Origin: Nocardioides pantholopis
Lineage (GTDB): Bacteria; Actinomycetota; Actinomycetes; Propionibacteriales; Nocardioidaceae
DNA: 64,000 nt
Assembly: GCF_003710085.1 (NCBI RefSeq)
Contig: NZ_CP033324.1
Coordinates: 434,001-498,000 of the forward strand
Direction of reading: 5' to 3'
Shown here one piece after another: positions 30,427 through 38,566 of the stretch. The position numbers and the translations under genes are program-made. Each line of letters opens with the position of its first letter. The first letter of the stretch is position 1. Under the pieces are notes generated by a model. It worked only from the letters and a program-made list of their open reading frames with translations, made no database searches and had not been told where the DNA came from.

Positions 30427-33282
30427 TCAGCCGGGCACGCCGACCGGGGGTCGCGGCGCCAGCGAGGTGAGCCGGCGCCGGTCGAGCGGGGAGGGCCGGC
30501 GGTCCAGGCGCTGGTCCAGGAGCGCCAGCGCCCCGGGGGCGTCGCCGGCGTTGACCCGGCACAGCAGCAGCGTCTCCTCGATCACCTCGCGCTGGGCCGC
30601 GGAGCCCCCCACCCGCACCAGCGCCGGGAGCAGGTCGGTCAGCAGGGCCGCGGCCTCGGCCCAGCGCCCCTCGACGGCCGCCGCCAGCGCGTCGCACACG
30701 GCGGCGACGGTGCCGCGGACCACGGCGTCCGAGGAGCTGCGGCAGTGCCGGGCCAGACCGGCGAGCCGGGGCAGGTCGCCGGCCGCGGCCAGCGCGATCG
30801 CCGCGTGCAGGGCCACGAACGGGGTCTCCGGGCGGGTCAGCAGCCCGGCGTCGACGGCCGCGAGCACCGGCTCGACCGGCGGGGGAGACATCTCCCCGGC
30901 GAACGCGCCGCCCGCTGCCGTCGGCAGCCCGCGCTCGATCGCGCCGTCCCAGTCGGTCGTCGTGACCCGCCAGCGCCACAGCAGCGAGGCAGAGTCGATG
31001 AGGGCCCGCACGCCGGTGACGGCCGGCGCTGCCAGCTGGGAGTAGTAGCGCCGGCGCACCGCCTCGGTGTCGCCGATGGCCAGCTCGTGCAGGGCGGCGT
31101 GCCAGGAGAAGTGGGCGGCGTGGCTGGCCGAGCGGCCGCTCTCGGTGACCCAGTGGTCCAGCCAGACCCGGCCGGTCTCGTGCTGCCCGGTCTCGTACAG
31201 GACGTGGGTCTGGGCGTGCACGGCGTGGCCCGAGGACGGCTCGCAGGACAGGGCGCTCTCGGCGAGCAGCCCGGCCTCCTCGAAGCGGCCCTGGTCCTGG
31301 CGGGTGAAGGCGAGCAGCGAGATGTACCACCAGTGGTCGCCGTACGCCGGGGCCAGGCCCTCGACCAGGTCCCAGGCCTCCTGCTGGACGTCGGTGACCC
31401 CCGAGAACGCGATCGTCGGGACGGCGGCGGAGACCGCGAGCACGTCGCGCGGGTGGGCGGCGATGTGGCGCATCAGCGCGTCCGCGCCCGCCCGCCGGAC
31501 GTCCTGGACCCGCTGGTCCACGACCGAGACCAGGCTCCGCTCCCGCTCGTCGCCCCGCTCCCGCGCCGCGTCGCGGGCAGCGGTGAGGGAGGCATGGACG
31601 TCGGCGTCGGCGCCGGCCTCGTGGCCGAGCATCGCCAGGGCCGCGTGGGCCAGCGCGAAGCCGGGGTCCAGCTCGGTCGCCCGGCGCAGCAGCCCCTCGG
31701 CGCCGTCCTGGAGCCGCATCACCCGCTCCAGCCCCGCGTTGTACGCCGCGGCGGCGTCGGTGGTCGTCGACAGCGGCAGGCCCAGCGGGTCCCGCGGCCG
31801 GGCGACCGGGTGGTGGCCACCGACCAGACGGCCGTCGGCGAGCCGGCGGGGGAGCGGCGCGACGGCGTCCAGCACCGAGCGCGACAGCGCCGCGGCCTGG
31901 GCGCGGATCTCGGGGATCGCGGTGCTCTCCCACAGGTCGCCGCGGCGCATGGCGCCCAGCGTCCACAGCGGGGCGTCGGTGCTGCCGTCGGCGGCGATCA
32001 GTCGGCCCTCGCGGGTGCGCAGGCCGAGGCCGGCGGTGGCGGGGGTGGCCAGCGCCGCGCCTCCGCGTCCGCGCAGCAGGTCGTCGAGCACGGGGTTGTC
32101 GAGCCGGCGGACATCGGTCTGCGGCCCGGTGCAGTTGACCACCCAGCCGACCTCGCGCTCGGAGCCGTCGGAGAGGGTGACCCGCAGCCCGCCGGCCGGC
32201 AGCGGCTCGGCGGCCACCACCGTCGCGGCTCCGACCTGAAGCCGGCCCTGGTCGCGCAGGGTGGCGATCCTCGCCGCGCTCGAGGGCGGCATCCGGTGCC
32301 GGTGCACCCCCCAGGTGCCGGCGTCCCGGGCCAGGAACGCCACCCGGTCCGCCTCGCCGAGCCGGCTCCACAGCTCCTGCACGCGGAAGCGCAGCCCGTC
32401 CAGCGCCGGGCGCCAGTCGCCGGCGCTGGCCAGCACCTCGGCGACGTGGCGGTGCACCTCGGCGCGGATCTCCTCGAGCGTCCCGCCCCAGTCGGAGATG
32501 TCCGGGATCGCGGCCAGCTGCAGCTGGGTGGCGTGCGCCTGGGGCAGGCGGCCGTTGCGCGAGGTTGCGTGCACGGTCCGGTCGGACCGGTTGCGGGGGT
32601 CGGTGACCGAGAACGCGACGTCGACCATCGTCAGCCCGGTGCCGACCAGGAGCACGTCCGCGGGCCCGACCCGGTCCCGCCGGATGACCTCGAGGGCGCC
32701 GGGCGCCCAGGGGTCGGGGACGAAGAACGGAGAGGCAGCCAGCGAGTCCGGCGCCCAGGCGTGACCGGCCTCGGGGAGCCCGGGCGCGACCACGACGGCG
32801 TCGGCGGCGATCTCCTCGCCGGCGGCGGTGCGGACCGCCGCCCCGTCCGCCGTACGCCGGATCCCGAGCGCCTCGGTGCGCAGGTGCCGCACCGAGACCT
32901 CGCCCAGGGCGTTGCGCAGGGCGTCCTCGAGGGTGTCGTCGAGGTAGCGCCCCCACTGGCGGCGGGGCGCGAACACGTAGGGCTCGGCGGGCTGCGCGGG
33001 GTCCTCCCGGTGCCGCCAGGCCACGAAGTGGCCGGGGTCCTCGGGCAGGGCGCTCATGCCGGAGGCGGGGACGTTGAGCAGGTGCTGGTCCTCGCTGGTG
33101 CCGAACGCGACCCCGCGGGCACAGCGCTCGGCCGGGTCGATCAGGACCAGATCGAGGCCGCTGCTGCGACGGGCGGCGGTCCGGGCCAGGTGCAGGGCGG
33201 TCAGGGACCCGGCGGCGCCGGCGCCGACGATCGCGACAGTGGGTCGCCCGGGCCGTGCCGATCCGTTCGCGGAAGCGCCCAT
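30427..33282 (-). CDS. FAD/NAD(P)-binding oxidoreductase fused to a TPR domain
   Basis: 951 residues from ATG 33282; in-frame TTG 33318 would add 12. Residues ~14-480 are a FAD/NAD(P)-binding module of the NAD_binding_9 type: 'VAIVGAGAAGSLTALHLAR' is the dinucleotide loop, 'ARGVAFGTSEDQHLLNVPAS' and 'HFVAWRHRE' are family motifs, and 'VGWVVNCTGPQTDVRRLDNP' is the second nucleotide region. From ~500 on, the chain becomes Ala-rich helical pairs ('LLRRATELDPGFALAHAALA', 'WWYISLLAFTRQDQGRFEEA') that resemble the TTC38-like TPR family. Both halves are each usually a whole protein, so the fusion is notable. Substrate unknown. Confidence 0.8.
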   Translation of the reverse strand: MGASANGSARPGRPTVAIVGAGAAGSLTALHLARTAARRSSGLDLVLIDPAERCARGVAFGTSEDQHLLNVPASGMSALPEDPGHFVAWRHREDPAQPAEPYVFAPRRQWGRYLDDTLEDALRNALGEVSVRHLRTEALGIRRTADGAAVRTAAGEEIAADAVVVAPGLPEAGHAWAPDSLAASPFFVPDPWAPGALEVIRRDRVGPADVLLVGTGLTMVDVAFSVTDPRNRSDRTVHATSRNGRLPQAHATQLQLAAIPDISDWGGTLEEIRAEVHRHVAEVLASAGDWRPALDGLRFRVQELWSRLGEADRVAFLARDAGTWGVHRHRMPPSSAARIATLRDQGRLQVGAATVVAAEPLPAGGLRVTLSDGSEREVGWVVNCTGPQTDVRRLDNPVLDDLLRGRGGAALATPATAGLGLRTREGRLIAADGSTDAPLWTLGAMRRGDLWESTAIPEIRAQAAALSRSVLDAVAPLPRRLADGRLVGGHHPVARPRDPLGLPLSTTTDAAAAYNAGLERVMRLQDGAEGLLRRATELDPGFALAHAALAMLGHEAGADADVHASLTAARDAARERGDERERSLVSVVDQRVQDVRRAGADALMRHIAAHPRDVLAVSAAVPTIAFSGVTDVQQEAWDLVEGLAPAYGDHWWYISLLAFTRQDQGRFEEAGLLAESALSCEPSSGHAVHAQTHVLYETGQHETGRVWLDHWVTESGRSASHAAHFSWHAALHELAIGDTEAVRRRYYSQLAAPAVTGVRALIDSASLLWRWRVTTTDWDGAIERGLPTAAGGAFAGEMSPPPVEPVLAAVDAGLLTRPETPFVALHAAIALAAAGDLPRLAGLARHCRSSSDAVVRGTVAAVCDALAAAVEGRWAEAAALLTDLLPALVRVGGSAAQREVIEETLLLCRVNAGDAPGALALLDQRLDRRPSPLDRRRLTSLAPRPPVGVPG

Positions 33283-33389
33283 GATCCACCAACCTTTATC
33301 AATAAGAAAACAAGACAAAGGAGAGTTTAAACGACTGCACGCCAGTTCGTCGCGCCGAGGAGCCCGTGGCGCGCCGAGCCGGCGCGGGA
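33283..33389. other. A/T-rich leader upstream of the FAD–TPR gene
   Basis: 33285-33335 is strikingly A/T-rich for this genome (for example AACCTTTATCAATAAGAAAA and GTTTAAAC). On the minus strand it offers TATTGAT and TTGTCT hexamers close to the start codon. Likely promoter and leader of the fusion gene; exact elements cannot be fixed. Confidence 0.4.
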
Positions 33390-34339
33390 CTACACAGTCG
33401 GGCTGGCCCGCGGCTCGTGGTTCTCGTAGGTGGCGTTGAAGTCCGAGTCCTTGCGGGAGAGCAGCTCGCGGCGCTCCTCGGGGCTCAGCGTCGCCAGCTG
33501 CGCCGCCGCGTCGCTCGGATAGCCGGTGAGCTCGGGGCCGGGGCCAGCGGGACCACCGTGTGCACGACCCGGTCGGCGTAGACGTGCATCATCGTGAACG
33601 CCTGGTGGCCGTCGACGCCGGAGACGAACCGGTCCACCGGAGCCGGGTCCGAGGTGTAGCAGCTGGCCGAGGCCACCGAGACCGGGATGCCTGCGAAGGT
33701 CGAGTACGACGAGAAGTGGAAGTGCCCGCCCAGGATCGCCCGCACGTCGGTGCCGCGCACGACCTCGGCGAGCCGCTCCTGGTCCGCGAGCTCGATCAGC
33801 TCCCCGGCGCGCAGCATCGGGACCGGGATCGGCGGGTGGTGCATCGCCAGCACCGTGCCGTGCTCGGCGGGGGTCGCCAGCACCTCGGCGAGCCAGGTCA
33901 GCTGGGCGTCGGTGAGGTCGCCGTGGTGGTAGCCCGGGACGCTGGTGTCCAGGGCGACGACCCGCAGCCCGTCGACATCGTGCACGCGGTCCTGGGGCTC
34001 CTGGGACGCCGTGCCGTACAGGCTCGCGGAGAACGCCGGCCGCTCGTCGTGGTTGCCCATCACCCAGACCGTCTGGGCCCCCAGCTCGGCGGCCACCGGC
34101 TCGACGATCGCCCGCAGGCGGGCGTACGCCGCGGGCTCGGCGCGGTCGGCCAGGTCGCCGGTGAAGACCAGCACCTGGGGCGCCGGGTGGACGTGCCGCA
34201 GCCGGGCCAGGGCGCACTGCAGTCCGGCCTCGGTGTCGACCACGCCGTACTGGCGTGCCCCGTCGGTGAGCAGGTGCGGGTCGCTGAGGTGGGCGACGGC
34301 ATGGGTGGGCGCGGGGTGCTGGCCGAGCTGGAGGTGCAT
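33390..34339 (-). CDS. Metallophosphoesterase, 3',5'-cAMP phosphodiesterase type (apparent frameshift)
   Basis: Calcineurin-fold dimetal phosphoesterase of the CpdA class. From ATG 34339 the metal-binding motifs are in order: 'LSDPHLL', 'FTGDLADR', 'VMGNHDE', 'AMHHPPI' and 'GGHFHFS'. The frame then runs to 33485 with a strange Ser/Arg end, while the other frame continues as 'PGPELTGYPSDAAAQLATLS' to a stop at 33390. A missing base in one of two G4 runs (33534-33543) would join them and give about 316 residues. The catalytic part is intact in either reading. Confidence 0.85.
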
Positions 34340-34392
34340 CCGTGCAGGCTACGGGCGCGGGTCGCCGCTCGCGGTGGATCCCCGGCGGTTGC

Positions 34393-35514
34393 TCAGGCCG
34401 GGCGGACCACGCCCGAGACCTCGCCGAGCGTGATCGGGGCGCCGGAGGTGCCGGGCGCGGAGTAGCGCAGCACGACCCGGGCGCCGTCGGCGAGGAAGCG
34501 CTCCCCGGCGTACAGCTCCAGCAGGCAGCCGAGCTGGTCGGGGGCCGGCCCGCTGATGGTGCCGGACCCGAACAGGTCGCCGGTGCGCAGCGCGGCCCCG
34601 TTGGCGGTGAGCTGGGCCAGCAGCTGGGCCGGCGACCAGTACATGTCGCGGAACCGGGGCCGGCTCAGGACCTCGCCGTCGACCTCGACCTCGACCGCGA
34701 CGTCGAGCCCCCGCACGTGCCCGGGCCCGAGGTAGTCCAGCGGGCGGGGCTGCTGGGGCGGCAGGTCGCACCAGGCGGCATCCAGTGCGGCCAGCGGGGT
34801 CACCCAGGCCGCGATGCTGGTCGCGAAGGACTTGCCGAGGAACGGGCCCAGCGGCCGGCTCTCCCAGGCCTGGATGTCGCGCGCGGACCAGTCGTTGAGG
34901 CCGACCACGCCGAAGACGTGCTCGCTGAAGGCGGCGTACGGCACCGGCACCCCCGGCGGGGACGGCACGCCCACGACGAACCCGAGCTCGGCCTCGAGGT
35001 CCAGCTGCCGGGTGGGGCCGTGCACGGGTGCCTCGGCGCCCGGGTCGCGGCGCTGCCCCGCGGGCCGCACCACGGGCGTGCCGGAGGCCACGACGGTCCC
35101 GGCGCGGCCGTGGTAGCCGACCGGCAGGTGCCGCCAGTTCGGGGCGAGCGGCTCCTGGCCGGGACGCAGGATCCGGCCGACGTTCGCGGCGTGGTGCTCG
35201 GAGGCGTAGAAGTCGACGTAGTCGGCCACCTCGAACGGCAGGTGCAGGGTGGCGTCGGCCAGCTCGATCCCCTCGGCGTCGGCGGCCAGGGCGGCGACCT
35301 GCTCACGGGTCTGGCGCCACACCTCCGGGCCCAGCGCGAGGAAGACGTTGAGCGTGGGCGCCGCGAACTCCGCCCGCCCGGTGAGCGCATGCAGGTCGAG
35401 CACTGTGTCGCCCAACCGGACCCCGACCCGGCGCTCGCCGCCGGCGACCGAGAAGACGCCGTACGGCAGGTGGTCGAGGCCGAACCCGCCGTACCGGCTC
35501 CCCGGCGTGCTCAC
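34393..35514 (-). CDS. fahA: Fumarylacetoacetase
   Basis: Last enzyme of tyrosine/homogentisate degradation, splitting fumarylacetoacetate to fumarate and acetoacetate. 373 residues from GTG 35514. The metal and catalytic residues are in 'YVDFYASEHHAANVGRI' (Asp and His), 'LDLEAELGFVVG' (two Glu) and 'GLNDWSARDIQAWE' (Asp). The start overlaps the stop of the preceding unknown gene by four bases. No homogentisate dioxygenase is in the window. Confidence 0.93.
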   Translation of the reverse strand: MSTPGSRYGGFGLDHLPYGVFSVAGGERRVGVRLGDTVLDLHALTGRAEFAAPTLNVFLALGPEVWRQTREQVAALAADAEGIELADATLHLPFEVADYVDFYASEHHAANVGRILRPGQEPLAPNWRHLPVGYHGRAGTVVASGTPVVRPAGQRRDPGAEAPVHGPTRQLDLEAELGFVVGVPSPPGVPVPYAAFSEHVFGVVGLNDWSARDIQAWESRPLGPFLGKSFATSIAAWVTPLAALDAAWCDLPPQQPRPLDYLGPGHVRGLDVAVEVEVDGEVLSRPRFRDMYWSPAQLLAQLTANGAALRTGDLFGSGTISGPAPDQLGCLLELYAGERFLADGARVVLRYSAPGTSGAPITLGEVSGVVRPA

Positions 35515-36257
35515 GCGAGCATCCCGAGGTCGCGCAGGTCGGCGGCGGCCGCGGCCGTCCCCGGCGCGTCGACCGCCGTGAGCCACCGACGGGCGCGCGC
35601 CAGCTCGTCGAGGTCCGGGAGGGCGGTCGGGTCGGTGGCGGCCAGTGCCGCGCCGACCGCGCCGGAACCGGCACCGTCGAAGGCCAGGACCGTGGCGGCG
35701 AGGAGGCCCAGGGCGCCGGGCGCCCCGGCGGCGGCCAGGGCCCGGCCGGTGCCGCGGGTGCACGCGAACGGGGTCTCCCGGTCCAGCGCGACGTCGACCC
35801 AGCGGGCCAGCGCCGGCGACTGCGCCGGCAGCGCCAGGTGCAGCTCGGCGCCCGCGATCTCGTCCGCGGCCGCGAGCCAGGAGTACGACGGCTCGACGTC
35901 CGGCACCTCGACCTGCACGGGGACGTCCTCGGCCAGGGCCCCGTCGGCGCGGGCCGCGTCGACCGCGGCGAGCACCCGCCGGACGTTGGCGGCCGGGGCG
36001 TCGAGGTCGCGCAGGGTGACCCGCAGGGCGCCCAGCGCGAGCCCCTCCCGCGCGGCGTACGCCGCGGGCCCGGCGACCTGGCCGGCACCGCCGGTGGTGA
36101 CCAGGGTCAGCGGCGCGTCCAGGGTGCGGTCCAGGCCCGGAAGGCCGGTGTCCTCGACGAGCAGCGACCCGACCAGGGCCGCCTCGGTGGGGGACGACGC
36201 GGGGGGAGTGGGAACGGGAACGGCGAGCAGGGCGGCGAGCGCAGCAGGGATCGACAC
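35511..36257 (-). CDS. Unknown protein coupled to fumarylacetoacetase
   Basis: 248 residues from GTG 36257, ending four bases into the fumarylacetoacetase gene, so the two are translationally coupled. Ala/Leu/Asp-rich, soluble, no signal peptide or membrane segment. Recurring features are 'LVTTGGAGQVAGPAAYAARE' and 'WVDVALDRETPFACTRGTGR'. I do not recognise a family. Its place suggests a role in aromatic amino-acid breakdown. Confidence 0.75.
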   Translation of the reverse strand: MSIPAALAALLAVPVPTPPASSPTEAALVGSLLVEDTGLPGLDRTLDAPLTLVTTGGAGQVAGPAAYAAREGLALGALRVTLRDLDAPAANVRRVLAAVDAARADGALAEDVPVQVEVPDVEPSYSWLAAADEIAGAELHLALPAQSPALARWVDVALDRETPFACTRGTGRALAAAGAPGALGLLAATVLAFDGAGSGAVGAALAATDPTALPDLDELARARRWLTAVDAPGTAAAAADLRDLGMLA

Positions 36258-36304
36258 CCCGTCACCGTAGCCACCGGCGCCGGGGCGGCTGCGGCCTCGG
36301 GAGG

Positions 36305-37156
36305 TCAGGGGGCGACCGGCTGGCCGGTGAACATCCGGTAGCTGTAGGCAGTGCCGATGAGCACGACCGGCACGGTCACCAGCAGGCCGACGCCGCACAG
36401 CAGGGCACCGCTGGCGGCGATGAGGCCGCTGACGAGGTACCAGACCAGCGCGTTGGCCAGGTTGTCCTTGACCAGCGTGACGCTGGCGGTGATCGCCTCG
36501 ATCGGCCCCAGGCCCTTGTCGACCACGAAGTACAGGCTGTAGCTGGTCACGAACGAGACGGCGAGGCCGGGGAAGTAGCACAGCGCGGTCCCGATGCCGG
36601 AGGCGACGGAGATGACCAGGCTGGTGACCACCACCGCGCCGATCTGGTCCAGTCGGAAGACGTCGGAGATCTGGAAGGGCCGGCCCTCGGTGATCGCGAG
36701 CGCGCCCCGGATCACGCCGGCGGTGACGATCTGGACGAGGAGGAACACGATCACGACCGTGAGGCCGGTGACGAGGAGGGTGGCGAGCAGGCCCGATCCG
36801 TCGGTGGTCCGGAAGCTGCCGGAGTCCTCGTCGTACCGCACGCTCGCCTGGTCCAGCAGCACCGTCTGGAGCACGGCAGCGATGCCGACCGCGATCGCCA
36901 CGGTCACCAGCACCGCCAGCGCCGCCAGCAGGATGTGGCCGAGGTGCGCCTGGAACTTCGCCCAGCCGTACCCGAGCGCGTCGCCGAGGTTCCAGTGGGA
37001 CCCCGGACGGGGCGGGCCGTACCCGCCGGGCGGCGGACCGTATCCCGGAGGCGGGCCGTATCCCGGCGGTGGGCCGTAGCCACCCGGCGGCGGGCCGGGG
37101 ACGTACGGCGGCCGGGGACCGTCGGGCGGACTGGCGGGAGGCTCGTGGGCGGACAT
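36305..37156 (-). CDS. Integral membrane protein with a Pro/Gly/Tyr-rich N-terminus
   Basis: 283 residues. The first ~55 are low-complexity with repeats of the GPPPGYGPPPGGYGPP type, followed by a short 'HWNLGDALGYGWAKFQAHLG' amphipathic segment and then about five or six membrane helices. The layout matches the actinobacterial proteins annotated as DUF975-like or glycerophosphodiesterase membrane-domain proteins. Function unknown; the Pro-rich tail likely faces the cytoplasm. Confidence 0.8.
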   Translation of the reverse strand: MSAHEPPASPPDGPRPPYVPGPPPGGYGPPPGYGPPPGYGPPPGGYGPPRPGSHWNLGDALGYGWAKFQAHLGHILLAALAVLVTVAIAVGIAAVLQTVLLDQASVRYDEDSGSFRTTDGSGLLATLLVTGLTVVIVFLLVQIVTAGVIRGALAITEGRPFQISDVFRLDQIGAVVVTSLVISVASGIGTALCYFPGLAVSFVTSYSLYFVVDKGLGPIEAITASVTLVKDNLANALVWYLVSGLIAASGALLCGVGLLVTVPVVLIGTAYSYRMFTGQPVAP

Positions 37157-37235
37157 GGTGCTCCTCGGCGCGCCGGGACGGAACTGGACCCCCAGAACCT
37201 AGTGCCCCGCGCCGGGGAGCGGGTATGTATGGGCC

Positions 37236-37319
37236 ATGGCCCGACGAGCACCCGAGGACGAGGTCGCCGCTCGCGGCGCCGCACCGCAGCAACCACCGCG
37301 CCCGCGCGGACGCTCCTGA
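37236..37319 (+). CDS. Possible 27-codon upstream ORF before tag
   Basis: ATG 37236 opens a frame of 27 residues rich in Arg, Ala and Pro that stops at TGA 37317-37319, sharing one base with the ATG of the glycosylase gene (TGATG). It has no convincing ribosome site. It may couple translation or be chance in GC-rich DNA. Confidence 0.25.
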   Translation: MARRAPEDEVAARGAAPQQPPRPRGRS

Positions 37320-37909
37320 TGGCGGGGACCGGCCCGGTCGTCGGTGAGGACGGCCTGGCCCGCTGCCCGTGGGCCGGCGGACCCGGAGTGATGCGCGACT
37401 ACCACGACACCGAGTGGGGGTGTCGCGTGCACGGCGAGTCGGCGTACCTGGAGCGGCTCACCCTGGAGGCCTTCCAGTCCGGGCTGTCGTGGTCGACGAT
37501 CCTGAACAAGCGCGAGGCGTTCCGCGAGGTCTTCCACGGCTTCGACGCCGACGCCGTGGCCGCCTTCGGCCCGGACGACGTCGAGCGGCTGATGGGCGAC
37601 GCGCGCATCGTCCGCAACCGCCGCAAGGTGGAGGCCGCGGTCACCAACGCCCGCGCGACGGTGGCGCTGCGCGCGGACGGCGGGCTGGAGCGCCTGGTGC
37701 TGGCCCACGCCCCGCAGCCGGCTCCGGTCCCGCACACCACCGCGGACCTGGCCACCACCTCGCCGGAGTCGCTGGCGCTGTCGAAGGAGCTGAAGCGGCG
37801 CGGCTTCGCCCACGTCGGCCCCACCACGATGTACGCGCTGATGGAGGCCATCGGCGTCTTCGACCCGCACCTGGTGGGGTGCCACCGGCGAGGTCTCAAC
37901 GTCCGGTGA
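37319..37909 (+). CDS. tag: DNA-3-methyladenine glycosylase I
   Basis: Base-excision repair enzyme that removes 3-methyladenine from alkylated DNA. 196 residues. 'RCPWAGGPGVMRDYHDTEWG' near the start (zinc Cys and substrate Trp/Tyr), 'YLERLTLEAFQSGLSWSTIL', and 'GFAHVGPTTMYALMEAIG' are Tag signatures; the C-terminal 'GCHRRG' supplies zinc ligands. Its 3' end overlaps the convergent flavin reductase gene by 14 bases. Confidence 0.93.
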   Translation: MAGTGPVVGEDGLARCPWAGGPGVMRDYHDTEWGCRVHGESAYLERLTLEAFQSGLSWSTILNKREAFREVFHGFDADAVAAFGPDDVERLMGDARIVRNRRKVEAAVTNARATVALRADGGLERLVLAHAPQPAPVPHTTADLATTSPESLALSKELKRRGFAHVGPTTMYALMEAIGVFDPHLVGCHRRGLNVR

Positions 37910-38516
37910 CGTCCTCGGGGCGCCGGGGCCGGGGGACCCGGAGCACCTGTGGGGGCAGCCCCCACTCGTCGCGGCCGAGCCGGGAGACCGGCTCCAGGGC
38001 CGCGATCGCCGGGTGGTCGCCCTCGAGGGCCTCGGCGCGCACGGTGATCGCCACGACGTCGCCCAGGACCAGCGTGGAGTCGCCGAGCTCGATCGTCGAG
38101 TGCAGCCGGCACTCGATGGAGGCGGGGGAGCGGCGCACCCGCGGCGGGCGGACCTGCTCGCTGGGCTCCATCTCCACGCCGAGCGCCTCGGCCTCGTCGA
38201 CCCCGTGGTCGAACGGCGCGCTGGTGCCGTTCGCCGCCTCGAGCAGCGGGCGGCTCACCAGGTTGACCACGAACTCCCCGGTCTCCCGGGCGTTGCGCAG
38301 GGTGTCCTTGGAGCCGACCGAGGTGAACTGCACGACCGGCGGCCGGGCGCAGGCGACAGTGAAGAACGAGTGCGGGGCCAGGTTGCCCCGCCCGTCGCCC
38401 GACAGCGTGGACACCCAGGCGATCGGCCGGGGCACCACCACCGCGGTCAGCAGCCGGTAGACGTTCACGTCGGGGTCGGCCGCGTCGAAGACCCGGCGCT
38501 CGCTGGTGGCGCTCAC
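37896..38516 (-). CDS. Flavin reductase family protein
   Basis: 206 residues from GTG 38516. FMN-binding split-barrel of the flavin-reductase-like type: 'VPRPIAWVSTLSGDGRGNLAP', 'HSFFTVACARPPVVQFTS' and 'KDTLRNARETGEFVVNLV' are the FMN-binding and barrel motifs. Such proteins reduce FMN/FAD or act as small FMN oxidoreductases; the partner is not evident here. Confidence 0.88.
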   Translation of the reverse strand: MSATSERRVFDAADPDVNVYRLLTAVVVPRPIAWVSTLSGDGRGNLAPHSFFTVACARPPVVQFTSVGSKDTLRNARETGEFVVNLVSRPLLEAANGTSAPFDHGVDEAEALGVEMEPSEQVRPPRVRRSPASIECRLHSTIELGDSTLVLGDVVAITVRAEALEGDHPAIAALEPVSRLGRDEWGLPPQVLRVPRPRRPEDVTGR

Positions 38517-38566
38517 CCCGTCACCGTAGGCGTCGGGGCCACGGGCCGCCCCCTAGGTTGGTGGGC

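Noticed and set aside
30745..33330. An 861-codon plus-strand open frame opposite the FAD–TPR gene
   Set aside because: Shadow frame; the minus-strand product has clear FAD and TPR motifs, and the plus-strand product is low-complexity.
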